A stretch of 6,085 nt of DNA, taken from positions 21,086 to 27,170 of the forward strand of contig DDMS01000066.1 of NCBI GenBank assembly GCA_002340765.1. The letters are read 5' to 3'. Under the pieces are notes generated by a model. It saw only the letters and a list, made by a program, of their open reading frames with translations. It did no database searches and was not told the origin of the DNA. This document shows, piece after piece, positions 1 through 6,038 of this stretch; within the stretch, counting starts at the first letter, position 1; each line of letters opens with the position of its first letter. The translations under genes and the position numbers were made by a program. Source of the stretch: Flavobacteriaceae bacterium UBA2540 (lineage in GTDB: Bacteria; Bacteroidota; Bacteroidia; Flavobacteriales; Flavobacteriaceae).

Positions 1-1452
1 ATTCATGGTGGTTTGCGCTATTTGAGACAATTCGATTTTTGGTTGGTGAAAGAAGTAGGCACAGAACGCGCTATTGTGCACAAATTAGCGCCACATTTGG
101 TGGTTCCTGAAAAGATGATTTTGCCTTTAATTGAAGGGGGCACTTATGGTTCTTGGTTGACTTCTGTTGGTCTAAAAGTGTATGATATTTTGGCATCCGT
201 AGAAGGTGAAGACAAACGCAAAATGCTATCTAAAAAAGAAGCTTTAGAAAAAGAACCATTGTTGCCAGAAAGTATTTTAAATGGCGCGGGTTTTTATGCA
301 GAATATAGAACTGATGATGCGCGTTTAACGATTGAAATTATAAAAACGGCTTTCAATTATAAAGCAAAAATGCTAAATTATATAGCAGCAAACGATTTTA
401 TTTATGAAGAAAATAGGGTTGTGGGCTCAAAAGTTTTGGATGTTATTTCAGGAGAATATTTTCAGATAAAATCTAAATATGTTGTCAATGCTGCAGGGCC
501 TTGGGTGGATGAATTGCGTCAGATAAATCATTCGAAAATTGGCAAACGTTTACACCTTACAAAAGGTGTTCATTTGGTGGTTCTTTTCGAAAAATTACCG
601 GTAAAACAAGCTGTTTATTTTGACATTCCTGATGGAAGAATGATGTTCGCCATTCCAAGAGGAAAAGTGACCTATTTTGGGACTACAGATACCAATTATC
701 AAGAAAATAAAGACGCTGTAAACACAAGCATTGTTGACGCAACTTATTTAATATCAGCTGTTAACAACATGTTTCCTAAGATACATATTACTTTAGATGA
801 TATTCAATCTTCTTGGGCAGGTTTGCGACCTTTGATTCATGAAGAAGGAAAATCTACCTCAGAATTGTCAAGAAAAGATGAAATTTTTGTGTCTGAAACT
901 GAGCTTATTTCAATTGCAGGCGGAAAATTAACTGGATATCGAAAAATGGCGGAACGAGTTGTTGATTTGGTTGCCAAAAAATATGAAAAGCGTTTTGATA
1001 AAAAATTCGATGCTATAAAAACAGAAAAAATCACACTTTGTGGAGAAACTTTCAAAAATATAGAGGAAGTAAAAAGCTATACAGATGCCATTTATAATCG
1101 AATCAATGAAGTTGATTTTTCTCAAAAAGATGCTGAATATTTAGTGCACAATTATGGAAAACAAACGGACGTTATTTTGAAAAAATTCGATGAATTCATG
1201 GATGAAAATCAGGAAGAAAAATTGATAAAAGCAGAAGTTTGGTTTGCCATCAATTATGAAATGGATTGCAATCCAACAGATTTTTTTATGAGAAGAACAG
1301 GAAGATTATTTTTTGATATGCCTAGTGTAATTTTGTATAAAAATCTTGTTGTCCAACTTTTTAAAGAACAGTTTCTTTGGGATGAAAAAACCACTGAAAT
1401 GCATGAATCTGAATTGGAAAATCAAATAAAATTGGCAACAAATTTTTTTTAA
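1..1452 (+). CDS. glpD: FAD-dependent glycerol-3-phosphate dehydrogenase (GlpD type), 5'-truncated by window edge
   Basis: This enzyme oxidises sn-glycerol-3-phosphate to dihydroxyacetone phosphate and passes electrons through FAD to membrane quinone. The frame is open from base 1 and begins inside the conserved IHGGLRYL segment, so the TTG at 13 is not a start. By comparison with E. coli GlpD, about 45-50 residues carrying the N-terminal Rossmann GxGxxG are missing. Numbering visible residues from base 1: IHGGLRYL at 1-8, YRTDDAR at 102-108, NAAGPWVDEL at 163-172, TKGVH at 187-191, FGTTDTNY at 226-233, SWAGLRPL at 271-278 (R276 matches the substrate arginine of the family), and GGKLTGYRKMAE at 307-318, which closes the FAD domain. 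The rest, including DFFMRRTGRLFF, fits the helical DAO_C domain. It ends at TAA 1450-1452, overlapping the stop of the convergent glycosyltransferase gene. The promoter and any glpF/glpK partners lie outside. The reading frame is intact. The alternative reading, a general DAO-family oxidase, is unlikely given the GlpD-specific motifs. Confidence 0.95.
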   Translation: MHGGLRYLRQFDFWLVKEVGTERAIVHKLAPHLVVPEKMILPLIEGGTYGSWLTSVGLKVYDILASVEGEDKRKMLSKKEALEKEPLLPESILNGAGFYAEYRTDDARLTIEIIKTAFNYKAKMLNYIAANDFIYEENRVVGSKVLDVISGEYFQIKSKYVVNAAGPWVDELRQINHSKIGKRLHLTKGVHLVVLFEKLPVKQAVYFDIPDGRMMFAIPRGKVTYFGTTDTNYQENKDAVNTSIVDATYLISAVNNMFPKIHITLDDIQSSWAGLRPLIHEEGKSTSELSRKDEIFVSETELISIAGGKLTGYRKMAERVVDLVAKKYEKRFDKKFDAIKTEKITLCGETFKNIEEVKSYTDAIYNRINEVDFSQKDAEYLVHNYGKQTDVILKKFDEFMDENQEEKLIKAEVWFAINYEMDCNPTDFFMRRTGRLFFDMPSVILYKNLVVQLFKEQFLWDEKTTEMHESELENQIKLATNFF

Positions 1453-2153
1453 ACCTTTTCTCTCAATAGACTTTTATAGGTTTTTCTGAGTTTTGTTGGA
1501 TGCACTCCAAATTTGTATTTTAAGAAAACATAGCCATTAATTAAATTCACTTTTAGCCAAGAATTTTGATCGTATTTTCGGGCACTAACTGTGGCTTTTG
1601 ATTGGATAATTGTGTAGGGAATTTTCATTGTACGCACGTTGTCAATCATTTCAAAATCTTCCATAATACAATATTCTTCATTATATCCATTGAGCTTTTC
1701 GAAAATTTCTTTGGTAAAAAATTGACATTGATCTCCACCACCAGCAAAAATTCCATCGTTTTTAGTAAATGAACTATTCAGGTTTAATAATGGTGTTTCT
1801 CTATCAAACTTATAGGCAAAAAACCCGACTTTAAATCCTGCTTTAACCACATTCACGATTTGACTATAAAAATCGTTTGGCAAAGAAACATCTGCATGTA
1901 AAAAGAGAAAAATTTCACCTGTTGCGTGTTTTGTACCAAAATTCATTTGTGTAGCTCTTCCTTTTTTGGGACTGCTTATAAAACGTATATTTGAAAAAAT
2001 TTCGCAAACTTTTGGAGTTTCGTCAAAAGTTTCTGGCGAATTGGAGACAATAATTTCTAAAGGAATTTTGTTAGCTTGCTTACATAAAAACGACAATCTT
2101 TTTGCAAGGTTTTCTTGCTCATTATAAACAGGAATAATTACTGAGATTTTCAT
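1449..2153 (-). CDS. Family 2 glycosyltransferase, TIGR04283-like
   Basis: A 234-residue GT-A fold transferase, probably cytosolic, with no membrane segment. What is seen: the KISVIIPVYNE start (residues 2-12), GRATQMNFG at 65-73, FLFLHADVSLP at 82-92 (HAD in the place of the metal-binding DxD), GGGDQCQF at 138-145, MEDFEM at 164-169, and SARKY at 190-194 followed by a basic tail. This order, and the short length, match the family described as 'transferase 2, rSAM/selenodomain-associated' (TIGR04283), by my recognition of the motifs. The donor and acceptor sugars are not known from sequence. Members are often found near ArsS-like radical SAM genes, but none is visible here. The ATG at 2153 is chosen because the protein begins directly at the first beta strand. 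The gene runs head to head with the DUF547 gene and tail to tail with glpD, so it is probably a single-gene transcript. TAATTTTG at 2172-2165 is a possible -7 element. Confidence 0.88.
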   Translation of the reverse strand: MKISVIIPVYNEQENLAKRLSFLCKQANKIPLEIIVSNSPETFDETPKVCEIFSNIRFISSPKKGRATQMNFGTKHATGEIFLFLHADVSLPNDFYSQIVNVVKAGFKVGFFAYKFDRETPLLNLNSSFTKNDGIFAGGGDQCQFFTKEIFEKLNGYNEEYCIMEDFEMIDNVRTMKIPYTIIQSKATVSARKYDQNSWLKVNLINGYVFLKYKFGVHPTKLRKTYKSLLREKV

Positions 2154-2164
2154 GCTTAAACTTA

Positions 2165-2172
2165 CAAAATTA
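2165..2172 (-). promoter_or_regulatory. Possible -7 element for the glycosyltransferase gene
   Basis: Read on the minus strand this is TAATTTTG, an exact match to the Bacteroidota -7 consensus TAnnTTTG, 11 nt upstream of the ATG at 2153. It would give a very short leader of under about 10 nt. I found no TTG-like -33 element at the usual spacing, and such AT-rich octamers also arise by chance, so the call rests on position and strand only. The element lies within the 22 bp separating this start from that of the divergent DUF547 gene. Confidence 0.3.
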
Positions 2173-2175
2173 TAT

Positions 2176-2937
2176 ATGAAACAGCTTTTAATTTTTACAT
2201 TTTTTTTATTCTCAGAAATTTTTTTTTCACAGGAAAAAATAAACTATCAACTAGTATCTCAACAATTATTGCAACAAATTATAGATGGAAGCTTCTATGA
2301 AAATGAGGTTAAAATTTTATCAAAAAGCACTTTAGATGAATTGACAAATCAACTAAAAAAAGATGATGAAAAAATTGCTTTTTGGGTAAATATTTACAAT
2401 GCTTTTATTCAAATTTCACTGTATGAAAATCCCAAATTGTATGAAAATAAAGCCGCTTTTTTCAGTGAAAAGCGCATCAAAATTGGAGGAGAAACTCTCT
2501 CTTTTGATGATATTGAGCATGGAATTCTCAGAAAATCAAAAATAAAAATTAGTTGGGGGTATTTGAGAAAATGGTTTCGACCAAAATGGGAACGCAAATT
2601 GCGTGTTGACAATGTAGATTGGCGCATCCATTTTGCATTGAATTGCGGTGCAAAAAGTTGTCCTCCTGTTGCCATTTATGATGTTGAAAATTTAGACAAT
2701 CAACTAGATTTTATGACAAAAGCATATTTAGAAGAGCAAACTTCGTATGATTCCGTTTCAAAAACAGCTTCAACATCGGTTTTAATGTCTTGGTTTAGAG
2801 GTGATTTCGGAGGAAAAAATGGTGCTAAAAAAATTCTTTTTACGTATAAAATTACACCTGAAAAACCCAAACGTTTGGACTATAAAACATATGATTGGGC
2901 GCTTTTATTAGGAAATTTTAGAACAATTCCGAACTAA
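2176..2937 (+). CDS. Secreted DUF547 domain protein
   Basis: A 253-residue protein of the DUF547 family (Pfam PF04784), whose biochemical role is not established. Residues 1-18 form a signal peptide: MKQ, a hydrophobic run rich in F and L, then FFSQ with cleavage likely near residues 18-19, so the mature protein should be periplasmic or exported. There is no lipobox cysteine. Family motifs: AFWVNIYNAF at 68-77, a basic WGYLRKWFRPKWERK stretch at 127-141, IHFALNCGAKSCPP at 151-164 (H152, C157, C162), and SWFRGDFGG at 205-213. An in-frame ATG at 2152 would add MLKLTKLY, but it overlaps the divergent glycosyltransferase start and puts extra residues before a normal signal peptide, so 2176 is preferred. 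The paired cysteines could form a disulfide or be catalytic; sequence alone does not decide. The stop is one base from the stop of the convergent MFS gene. Confidence 0.88.
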   Translation: MKQLLIFTFFLFSEIFFSQEKINYQLVSQQLLQQIIDGSFYENEVKILSKSTLDELTNQLKKDDEKIAFWVNIYNAFIQISLYENPKLYENKAAFFSEKRIKIGGETLSFDDIEHGILRKSKIKISWGYLRKWFRPKWERKLRVDNVDWRIHFALNCGAKSCPPVAIYDVENLDNQLDFMTKAYLEEQTSYDSVSKTASTSVLMSWFRGDFGGKNGAKKILFTYKITPEKPKRLDYKTYDWALLLGNFRTIPN

Positions 2938-2938
2938 T

Positions 2939-4207
2939 TTATTCTGCATTTTCGTGTTCTTCAATATCTTTTGTTAAATCTAAATCGCGCAAAGTTGGAT
3001 TTACAATGGCAGTTGCGCCTACTGTCAATAAAGTCATGGTTCCACCAAAAACAACAGCAGCAATAGGACCCATAATTTTTGCAGCCAAACCACTTTCAAA
3101 AGCACCCAATTCGTTAGAAGAACCAACAAACATTGAGTTTACGGATGAAACTCGTCCTCGCATTTCATCAGGAGTTTTGATTTGTAAAATTGTTTGACGA
3201 ATGATCATCGAAATTCCATCTGCAGCTCCACTTATGAATAAGGCTAAAATACTCACCCAAAAAATGGAAGACAATCCAAAAGCAATGATACTCAATCCAA
3301 AAATAAAAACAGCAACTAACAATTTTTTTCCTGTGTTTTTATTGATAGGAATATAGGTTGTGATAAACATTGTTACAATGCTTCCCAATGAAATTGAGGC
3401 ATTTAGAATTCCAAAACCTTCGCTCCCAACTTTCAAAATATCTTGTGCAAAAACGGATAAAATCGCCACAGTTCCTCCAAATAAAACAGCAATCATATCT
3501 AACGTTAAAGCCCCTAAAATTGATTTGTTTTGAAATACGAATGTTACTCCAGCTTTCAAACTTTCTCTGATTGGTTCTCCAATTTTGGTATTTAAAATAG
3601 GTTTCTTTTTTATGAAAAAAACAACAATGAAGGATAAAATAACTAGTACAAAAACCAACAATAATGTGTTTGCAACTCCCATCAAACTTATTGAAAATCC
3701 TCCAAATAATGCTCCAGATACTGATGCTGTTTTCCATGTGCTTGTACTCCAAGTTGCAGCATTGTGATAGATTTTTTTGGGAACAATCAATGCTACCAAA
3801 GAGAAAATTGTAGGGCCAAAAAAAGAACGTAAAAATCCACCAAAAAAAACCAATCCGTAAATGCCATATAATATTTTATTTGTTGACCAACTTTCTAAAA
3901 TGCTGTCAGTTGTTAAAAAATACAAGCCTAAACTGATGAGTGAAAAAGTGGCAATGCAGAGCGCTAATAAATTTCGTTTTTCTTTTTGATCGACAATATG
4001 TCCTGCAAAAAGCGCCATTGAAAAAGCTGGAATTATTTCCATCAAACCAATAATTCCAAGTGATAGCGGATCTTTTGTAATGCTATATACTTGCCATTCA
4101 ATCACGATAAACTGCATTGACCAACCAAAAACAAGTAAAAAACGCATCAGTAAAAAAATGTTGAATTCTTTTATTTTCAATGCTGCATAGGGTTTTGTTT
4201 TTGCCAT
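2939..4207 (-). CDS. MFS transporter, MFS_3 / EntS-like exporter family
   Basis: A 422-residue inner-membrane protein with about 10-12 hydrophobic helices (approximately 15-38, 47-67, 79-98, 111-141, 154-175, 178-198, 222-250, 265-285, 294-315, 317-340, 375-396). Residues 69-80, GHIVDQKEKRNL, are the motif A loop between helices 2 and 3. The stretch RGRVSSVNSMF followed by GSSNELGAFESG (350-372) is characteristic of the MFS_3 group that includes the enterobactin exporter EntS. Drug or small-molecule proton-coupled export is therefore likely, but the substrate cannot be read from sequence. The central loop (199-222) is short and basic, and the C-terminus is acidic. The ATG at 4207 lies 3 nt after the stop of the ACT-repeat gene, so translation is probably coupled and both genes are on one mRNA. 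I see no siderophore biosynthesis genes nearby, so the EntS resemblance should not be taken as substrate evidence. Confidence 0.9.
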   Translation of the reverse strand: MAKTKPYAALKIKEFNIFLLMRFLLVFGWSMQFIVIEWQVYSITKDPLSLGIIGLMEIIPAFSMALFAGHIVDQKEKRNLLALCIATFSLISLGLYFLTTDSILESWSTNKILYGIYGLVFFGGFLRSFFGPTIFSLVALIVPKKIYHNAATWSTSTWKTASVSGALFGGFSISLMGVANTLLLVFVLVILSFIVVFFIKKKPILNTKIGEPIRESLKAGVTFVFQNKSILGALTLDMIAVLFGGTVAILSVFAQDILKVGSEGFGILNASISLGSIVTMFITTYIPINKNTGKKLLVAVFIFGLSIIAFGLSSIFWVSILALFISGAADGISMIIRQTILQIKTPDEMRGRVSSVNSMFVGSSNELGAFESGLAAKIMGPIAAVVFGGTMTLLTVGATAIVNPTLRDLDLTKDIEEHENAE

Positions 4208-4210
4208 AAA

Positions 4211-4870
4211 TTAGCTCAATTTCATATCCATTAAAATCGCAAAAGTTTGGTTGATGTCTTTTTCTTTGACCACAATCGTCATTTCATTGGTCGTAGAAAT
4301 AATTTCTTGCAATGGAATATCTGCCCAAGCCAATTGTTTCAAAATAAAGTAATAAATGCCAGATTGTTCTTGATTGTCTTTGGGTAATTTGATGGTAATT
4401 GATGCCAATTCTAGCATGCTTTTCAACAACGTTTCCTTCTCAAAAATTTCTTCTACAAAAAATCTTAAGTTTTTACTTGTTACAATATTAGTTTCAAAAA
4501 TTCCTTGAGAAACAGTTAGAAAATAATCAGCACTTTCTGAAGATTTGTTTAAAATTCTTGAAATTTCTTTCAATAATGAAGAAGTGTTTTTGAATGTAAA
4601 ATCGCATAAATCTGAACGAACAATCACATCGCCTAAATCCAACGCCAATTTTTTGATATTTTTTCTGATACGCAGTTCACTTGCAGGAGAAAGTCTGTTG
4701 ATTGCCATCATTACTGCCCCAACTTTTACATCTTTTTTGAGCGCTGCAGAAACTTCTGGTAAAATAATTCTTGCTAATGAAGAAACGTTGATCAGTTTCT
4801 CATTCAAAGCTTCTTCTATAAAAGGTGTTTTTCTGATAGTACCCTCAACTACTTCTTGTATTGTTTTCAT
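4211..4870 (-). CDS. Helical N-domain plus two ACT-like repeats; putative amino-acid-sensing regulator (no kinase domain)
   Basis: A 219-residue soluble protein. Residues 1-60 are helical and include IRKTPFIEEALNEKLINVSS and ARIILPEV; they resemble the N-terminus of archaeal COG2150 ACT-domain regulators and could be an HTH-like module. Residues about 80-143 and 154-216 each read as a beta-alpha-beta-beta-alpha unit. YFLTVSQGIFETNIVTSKN (116-134) and EIISTTNEMTIVVKEKD (179-195) both align by eye with the ISQGSSEINISFVV region of aspartokinase ACT domains. No kinase catalytic domain is present, so an 'aspartate kinase' label, which similarity searches might give, would mislead. ACT domains usually bind amino acids at dimer interfaces; here the ligand is unknown. 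The gene follows gpsA after 43 nt and precedes the exporter by 3 nt. The ATG at 4870 is preferred: it is followed by an unbroken N-domain and preceded by an A/T-rich leader. The fold assignment is by pattern, not by search. Confidence 0.72.
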   Translation of the reverse strand: MKTIQEVVEGTIRKTPFIEEALNEKLINVSSLARIILPEVSAALKKDVKVGAVMMAINRLSPASELRIRKNIKKLALDLGDVIVRSDLCDFTFKNTSSLLKEISRILNKSSESADYFLTVSQGIFETNIVTSKNLRFFVEEIFEKETLLKSMLELASITIKLPKDNQEQSGIYYFILKQLAWADIPLQEIISTTNEMTIVVKEKDINQTFAILMDMKLS

Positions 4871-4878
4871 TCCAAAAG

Positions 4879-4896
4879 TTTAAATTTAAATTTAAA
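4879..4896. repeat. Three tandem TTTAAA hexamers, perfectly palindromic
   Basis: TTTAAATTTAAATTTAAA occupies the gap between gpsA and the ACT-repeat gene, ending 8 nt before the ATG at 4870. Each hexamer and the whole block read the same on both strands. It may be just an A/T-rich enhancer of translation initiation, which is common in Bacteroidota leaders, or a protein-binding site. Confidence 0.6.
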
Positions 4897-4900
4897 TGTT

Positions 4901-4908
4901 CAAAATTA
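4901..4908 (-). promoter_or_regulatory. Possible internal -7 element before the ACT-repeat gene
   Basis: On the minus strand this reads TAATTTTG, matching TAnnTTTG, about 30 nt before the ATG at 4870 and just after the gpsA stop. It could allow the ACT gene and exporter to be transcribed separately from gpsA. No TTG at the usual -33 distance was found, so this is weak evidence. The identical octamer precedes the glycosyltransferase gene. Confidence 0.3.
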
Positions 4909-4913
4909 AACAA

Positions 4914-5909
4914 TTAATCCAACTTATCTGCCAGCTTTTTAAATTCTTTTTTAGGGCTTTTATTTTCATACAAAATCGAATAAACAGCATCAATTATTGG
5001 TGTTTTTGTTCTATTTTCCTGTTTGATTTTATACGCACTTTTTGCAGCATAAAAACCCTCAGCAATCATACTCATTTCCATTTGAGCAGATTTTACAGTG
5101 TATCCTTTTCCAATCATGTTCCCAAATTGACGATTTCTACTAAACATAGAATATCCTGTTACCAACAAATCGCCCAAATAAGCTGAATTATTAATATTTC
5201 GTTTCATTTTATGCACTTTTCTTATAAAACGTTTCATTTCGCGAATAGCATTGCTCATTAAAACAGATTGAAAATTATCTCCATAACCCAAACCATGCGC
5301 AATTCCCACAGCAACTGCATAAATATTTTTTAAAACTGCTGCGTATTCAGTACCAATAATATCATCAGAGGTTTTTGCATTGATATACCAACTTTCCAAA
5401 GATTTTGCCATTTTTTTGGCTTTATCTTCATCTTGACAAGCAATCGTTAAATAAGACAAACGTTCCATTGCAACTTCTTCAGCATGACAAGGACCTGTAA
5501 TTACTCCAATATTTTCAAGTGGAATATTGTGTTCTTTGTTGAAATGTTCGCCAACAATCAAACCTGTTTCCGGAACAATCCCTTTGATGGCAGAAAATAT
5601 AATTTTATCTTCAAGTGAAATAGACAGTTTACTCAATTCACTCATCAAAAAAGCAGAAGGAATAGCAAAAATAAGCACGCCATATTTTGCGACCATATAA
5701 TTGATGTCAGAGGATAAATCCAAGCGAGTTGCATCTAATTCTGCTGAACTTAAATACTTTGGATTGTGATCATTTTCTTTAATATGCTCAATGGTTTGCA
5801 CATCTCGCATGTACCAACCAACTGTTTCCAAATTTTCTGACAACATTTTTACAATAGCTGTTGCCCAACTTCCACCTCCAAAAACAGCAATCTTTTGTTG
5901 TTCGTTCAT
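4914..5909 (-). CDS. gpsA: NAD(P)+-dependent glycerol-3-phosphate dehydrogenase
   Basis: A 331-residue cytosolic enzyme that reduces dihydroxyacetone phosphate to sn-glycerol-3-phosphate, the backbone precursor of phospholipids. Residues (from the ATG at 5909): IAVFGGGSWATA at 7-18 is the dinucleotide-binding loop; FAIPS at 81-85; SAIKG at 106-110 with K109; GPCHAEEVA at 139-147, the variant seen in Bacteroidota in place of GPSFAxEVA; LKNIYA at 193-198 with K194, the presumed catalytic lysine; GLGYGDN at 206-212; GDLLVT at 246-251; FSRNRQFG at 256-263, whose R258-N259 bind the substrate phosphate; AEG at 283-285. Length and motif order are normal, and no key residue is missing. In-frame starts also exist at 5927 (ATG) and 5930 (TTG), but a TAnnTTTG element at 5935-5928 would place the transcript start at or after 5927, and the usual family N-terminus begins just before IAVFG, so 5909 is chosen. 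It is probably the first gene of an operon with the ACT and MFS genes. Confidence 0.95.
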   Translation of the reverse strand: MNEQQKIAVFGGGSWATAIVKMLSENLETVGWYMRDVQTIEHIKENDHNPKYLSSAELDATRLDLSSDINYMVAKYGVLIFAIPSAFLMSELSKLSISLEDKIIFSAIKGIVPETGLIVGEHFNKEHNIPLENIGVITGPCHAEEVAMERLSYLTIACQDEDKAKKMAKSLESWYINAKTSDDIIGTEYAAVLKNIYAVAVGIAHGLGYGDNFQSVLMSNAIREMKRFIRKVHKMKRNINNSAYLGDLLVTGYSMFSRNRQFGNMIGKGYTVKSAQMEMSMIAEGFYAAKSAYKIKQENRTKTPIIDAVYSILYENKSPKKEFKKLADKLD

Positions 5910-5927
5910 AAAAATAATATTGAACAT

Positions 5928-5935
5928 CAAAAGTA
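5928..5935 (-). promoter_or_regulatory. Probable -7 element of the gpsA operon
   Basis: The minus strand reads TACTTTTG, an exact match to the Bacteroidota TAnnTTTG -7 consensus, 19 nt upstream of the chosen gpsA start at 5909. Transcription would begin near 5922-5925, giving a leader of about 13-16 nt and excluding the upstream ATG at 5927. I see no TTG-type -33 element at the expected distance; that position is instead filled by the inverted repeat at 5940-5964. Confidence 0.45.
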
Positions 5936-5939
5936 AGAA

Positions 5940-5964
5940 AACTATTAAGTTTTTATTAATAGTT
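5940..5964. repeat. 9-bp perfect inverted repeat upstream of gpsA (possible operator or weak hairpin)
   Basis: AACTATTAA at 5940-5948 is the exact reverse complement of TTAATAGTT at 5956-5964, with a 7-nt spacer GTTTTTA. The arms sit where the -33 region of the gpsA promoter would lie, which suggests a dimeric regulator site. As RNA the stem is almost all A-U and would be a poor terminator. In such AT-rich DNA chance cannot be excluded. Confidence 0.4.
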
Positions 5965-6019
5965 GCTTCATTTATTATATTTTTATAAAATAAACAAAAA
6001 GATGAAAAAAATATTTTAT

Positions 6020-6038
6020 ATTACCCGTTGGGTGTAAT
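6020..6038. other. Hairpin with GC core in AT-rich intergenic DNA
   Basis: ATTACCCGTTGGGTGTAAT can fold with ACCC pairing to GGGT around a GTT loop, and outer ATT pairing to AAT with a 2-nt bulge. It is the only GC-rich island in the 176 bp right of gpsA. On the minus strand it is followed by a T-rich run (the complement of 6004-6016), so it might terminate a minus-strand gene lying beyond the window. The remainder of 5910-6085 holds no convincing gene. Confidence 0.3.

Noticed and set aside
837..1125. Two minus-strand open frames opposite glpD
   Set aside because: Both are antisense to the well-conserved end of the FAD domain and the start of the C-terminal domain and show no motif of their own.
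1451..1483. AAACCT...AGGTTTTT as a rho-independent terminator for glpD
   Set aside because: The stem is only 6 bp with a 21-nt loop and lies inside the convergent glycosyltransferase coding sequence; too weak to call.
3339..3752. A 137-codon minus-strand open frame inside the MFS gene
   Set aside because: It is a shifted frame of the transporter gene; the translation is rich in W, C, H and N with no family motif, while the overlapping frame has complete MFS features.
4545..4883. A 112-codon plus-strand open frame opposite the ACT-repeat gene
   Set aside because: It is antisense to a gene with recognisable ACT repeats; its composition (runs of F, S and I) is that of a complement frame.
5910..5930. 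N-terminal extension of GpsA from TTG 5930 or ATG 5927
   Set aside because: TTG starts are rare in this group, the extra MFNIIF residues are unlike the family N-terminus, and the probable -7 element overlaps the site.
5945..5971. Minus-strand mini-ORF MKQLLIKT upstream of gpsA as a leader peptide
   Set aside because: It lies upstream of the predicted gpsA transcription start, has no attenuator-like codon run, and its resemblance to the DUF547 signal peptide start is short enough to be chance.
5791..5988. A 65-codon plus-strand frame running out of gpsA antisense into the intergenic region
   Set aside because: Most of it is the complement of the GpsA Rossmann loop; the hydrophobic C-terminal end is a by-product of AT-rich DNA.
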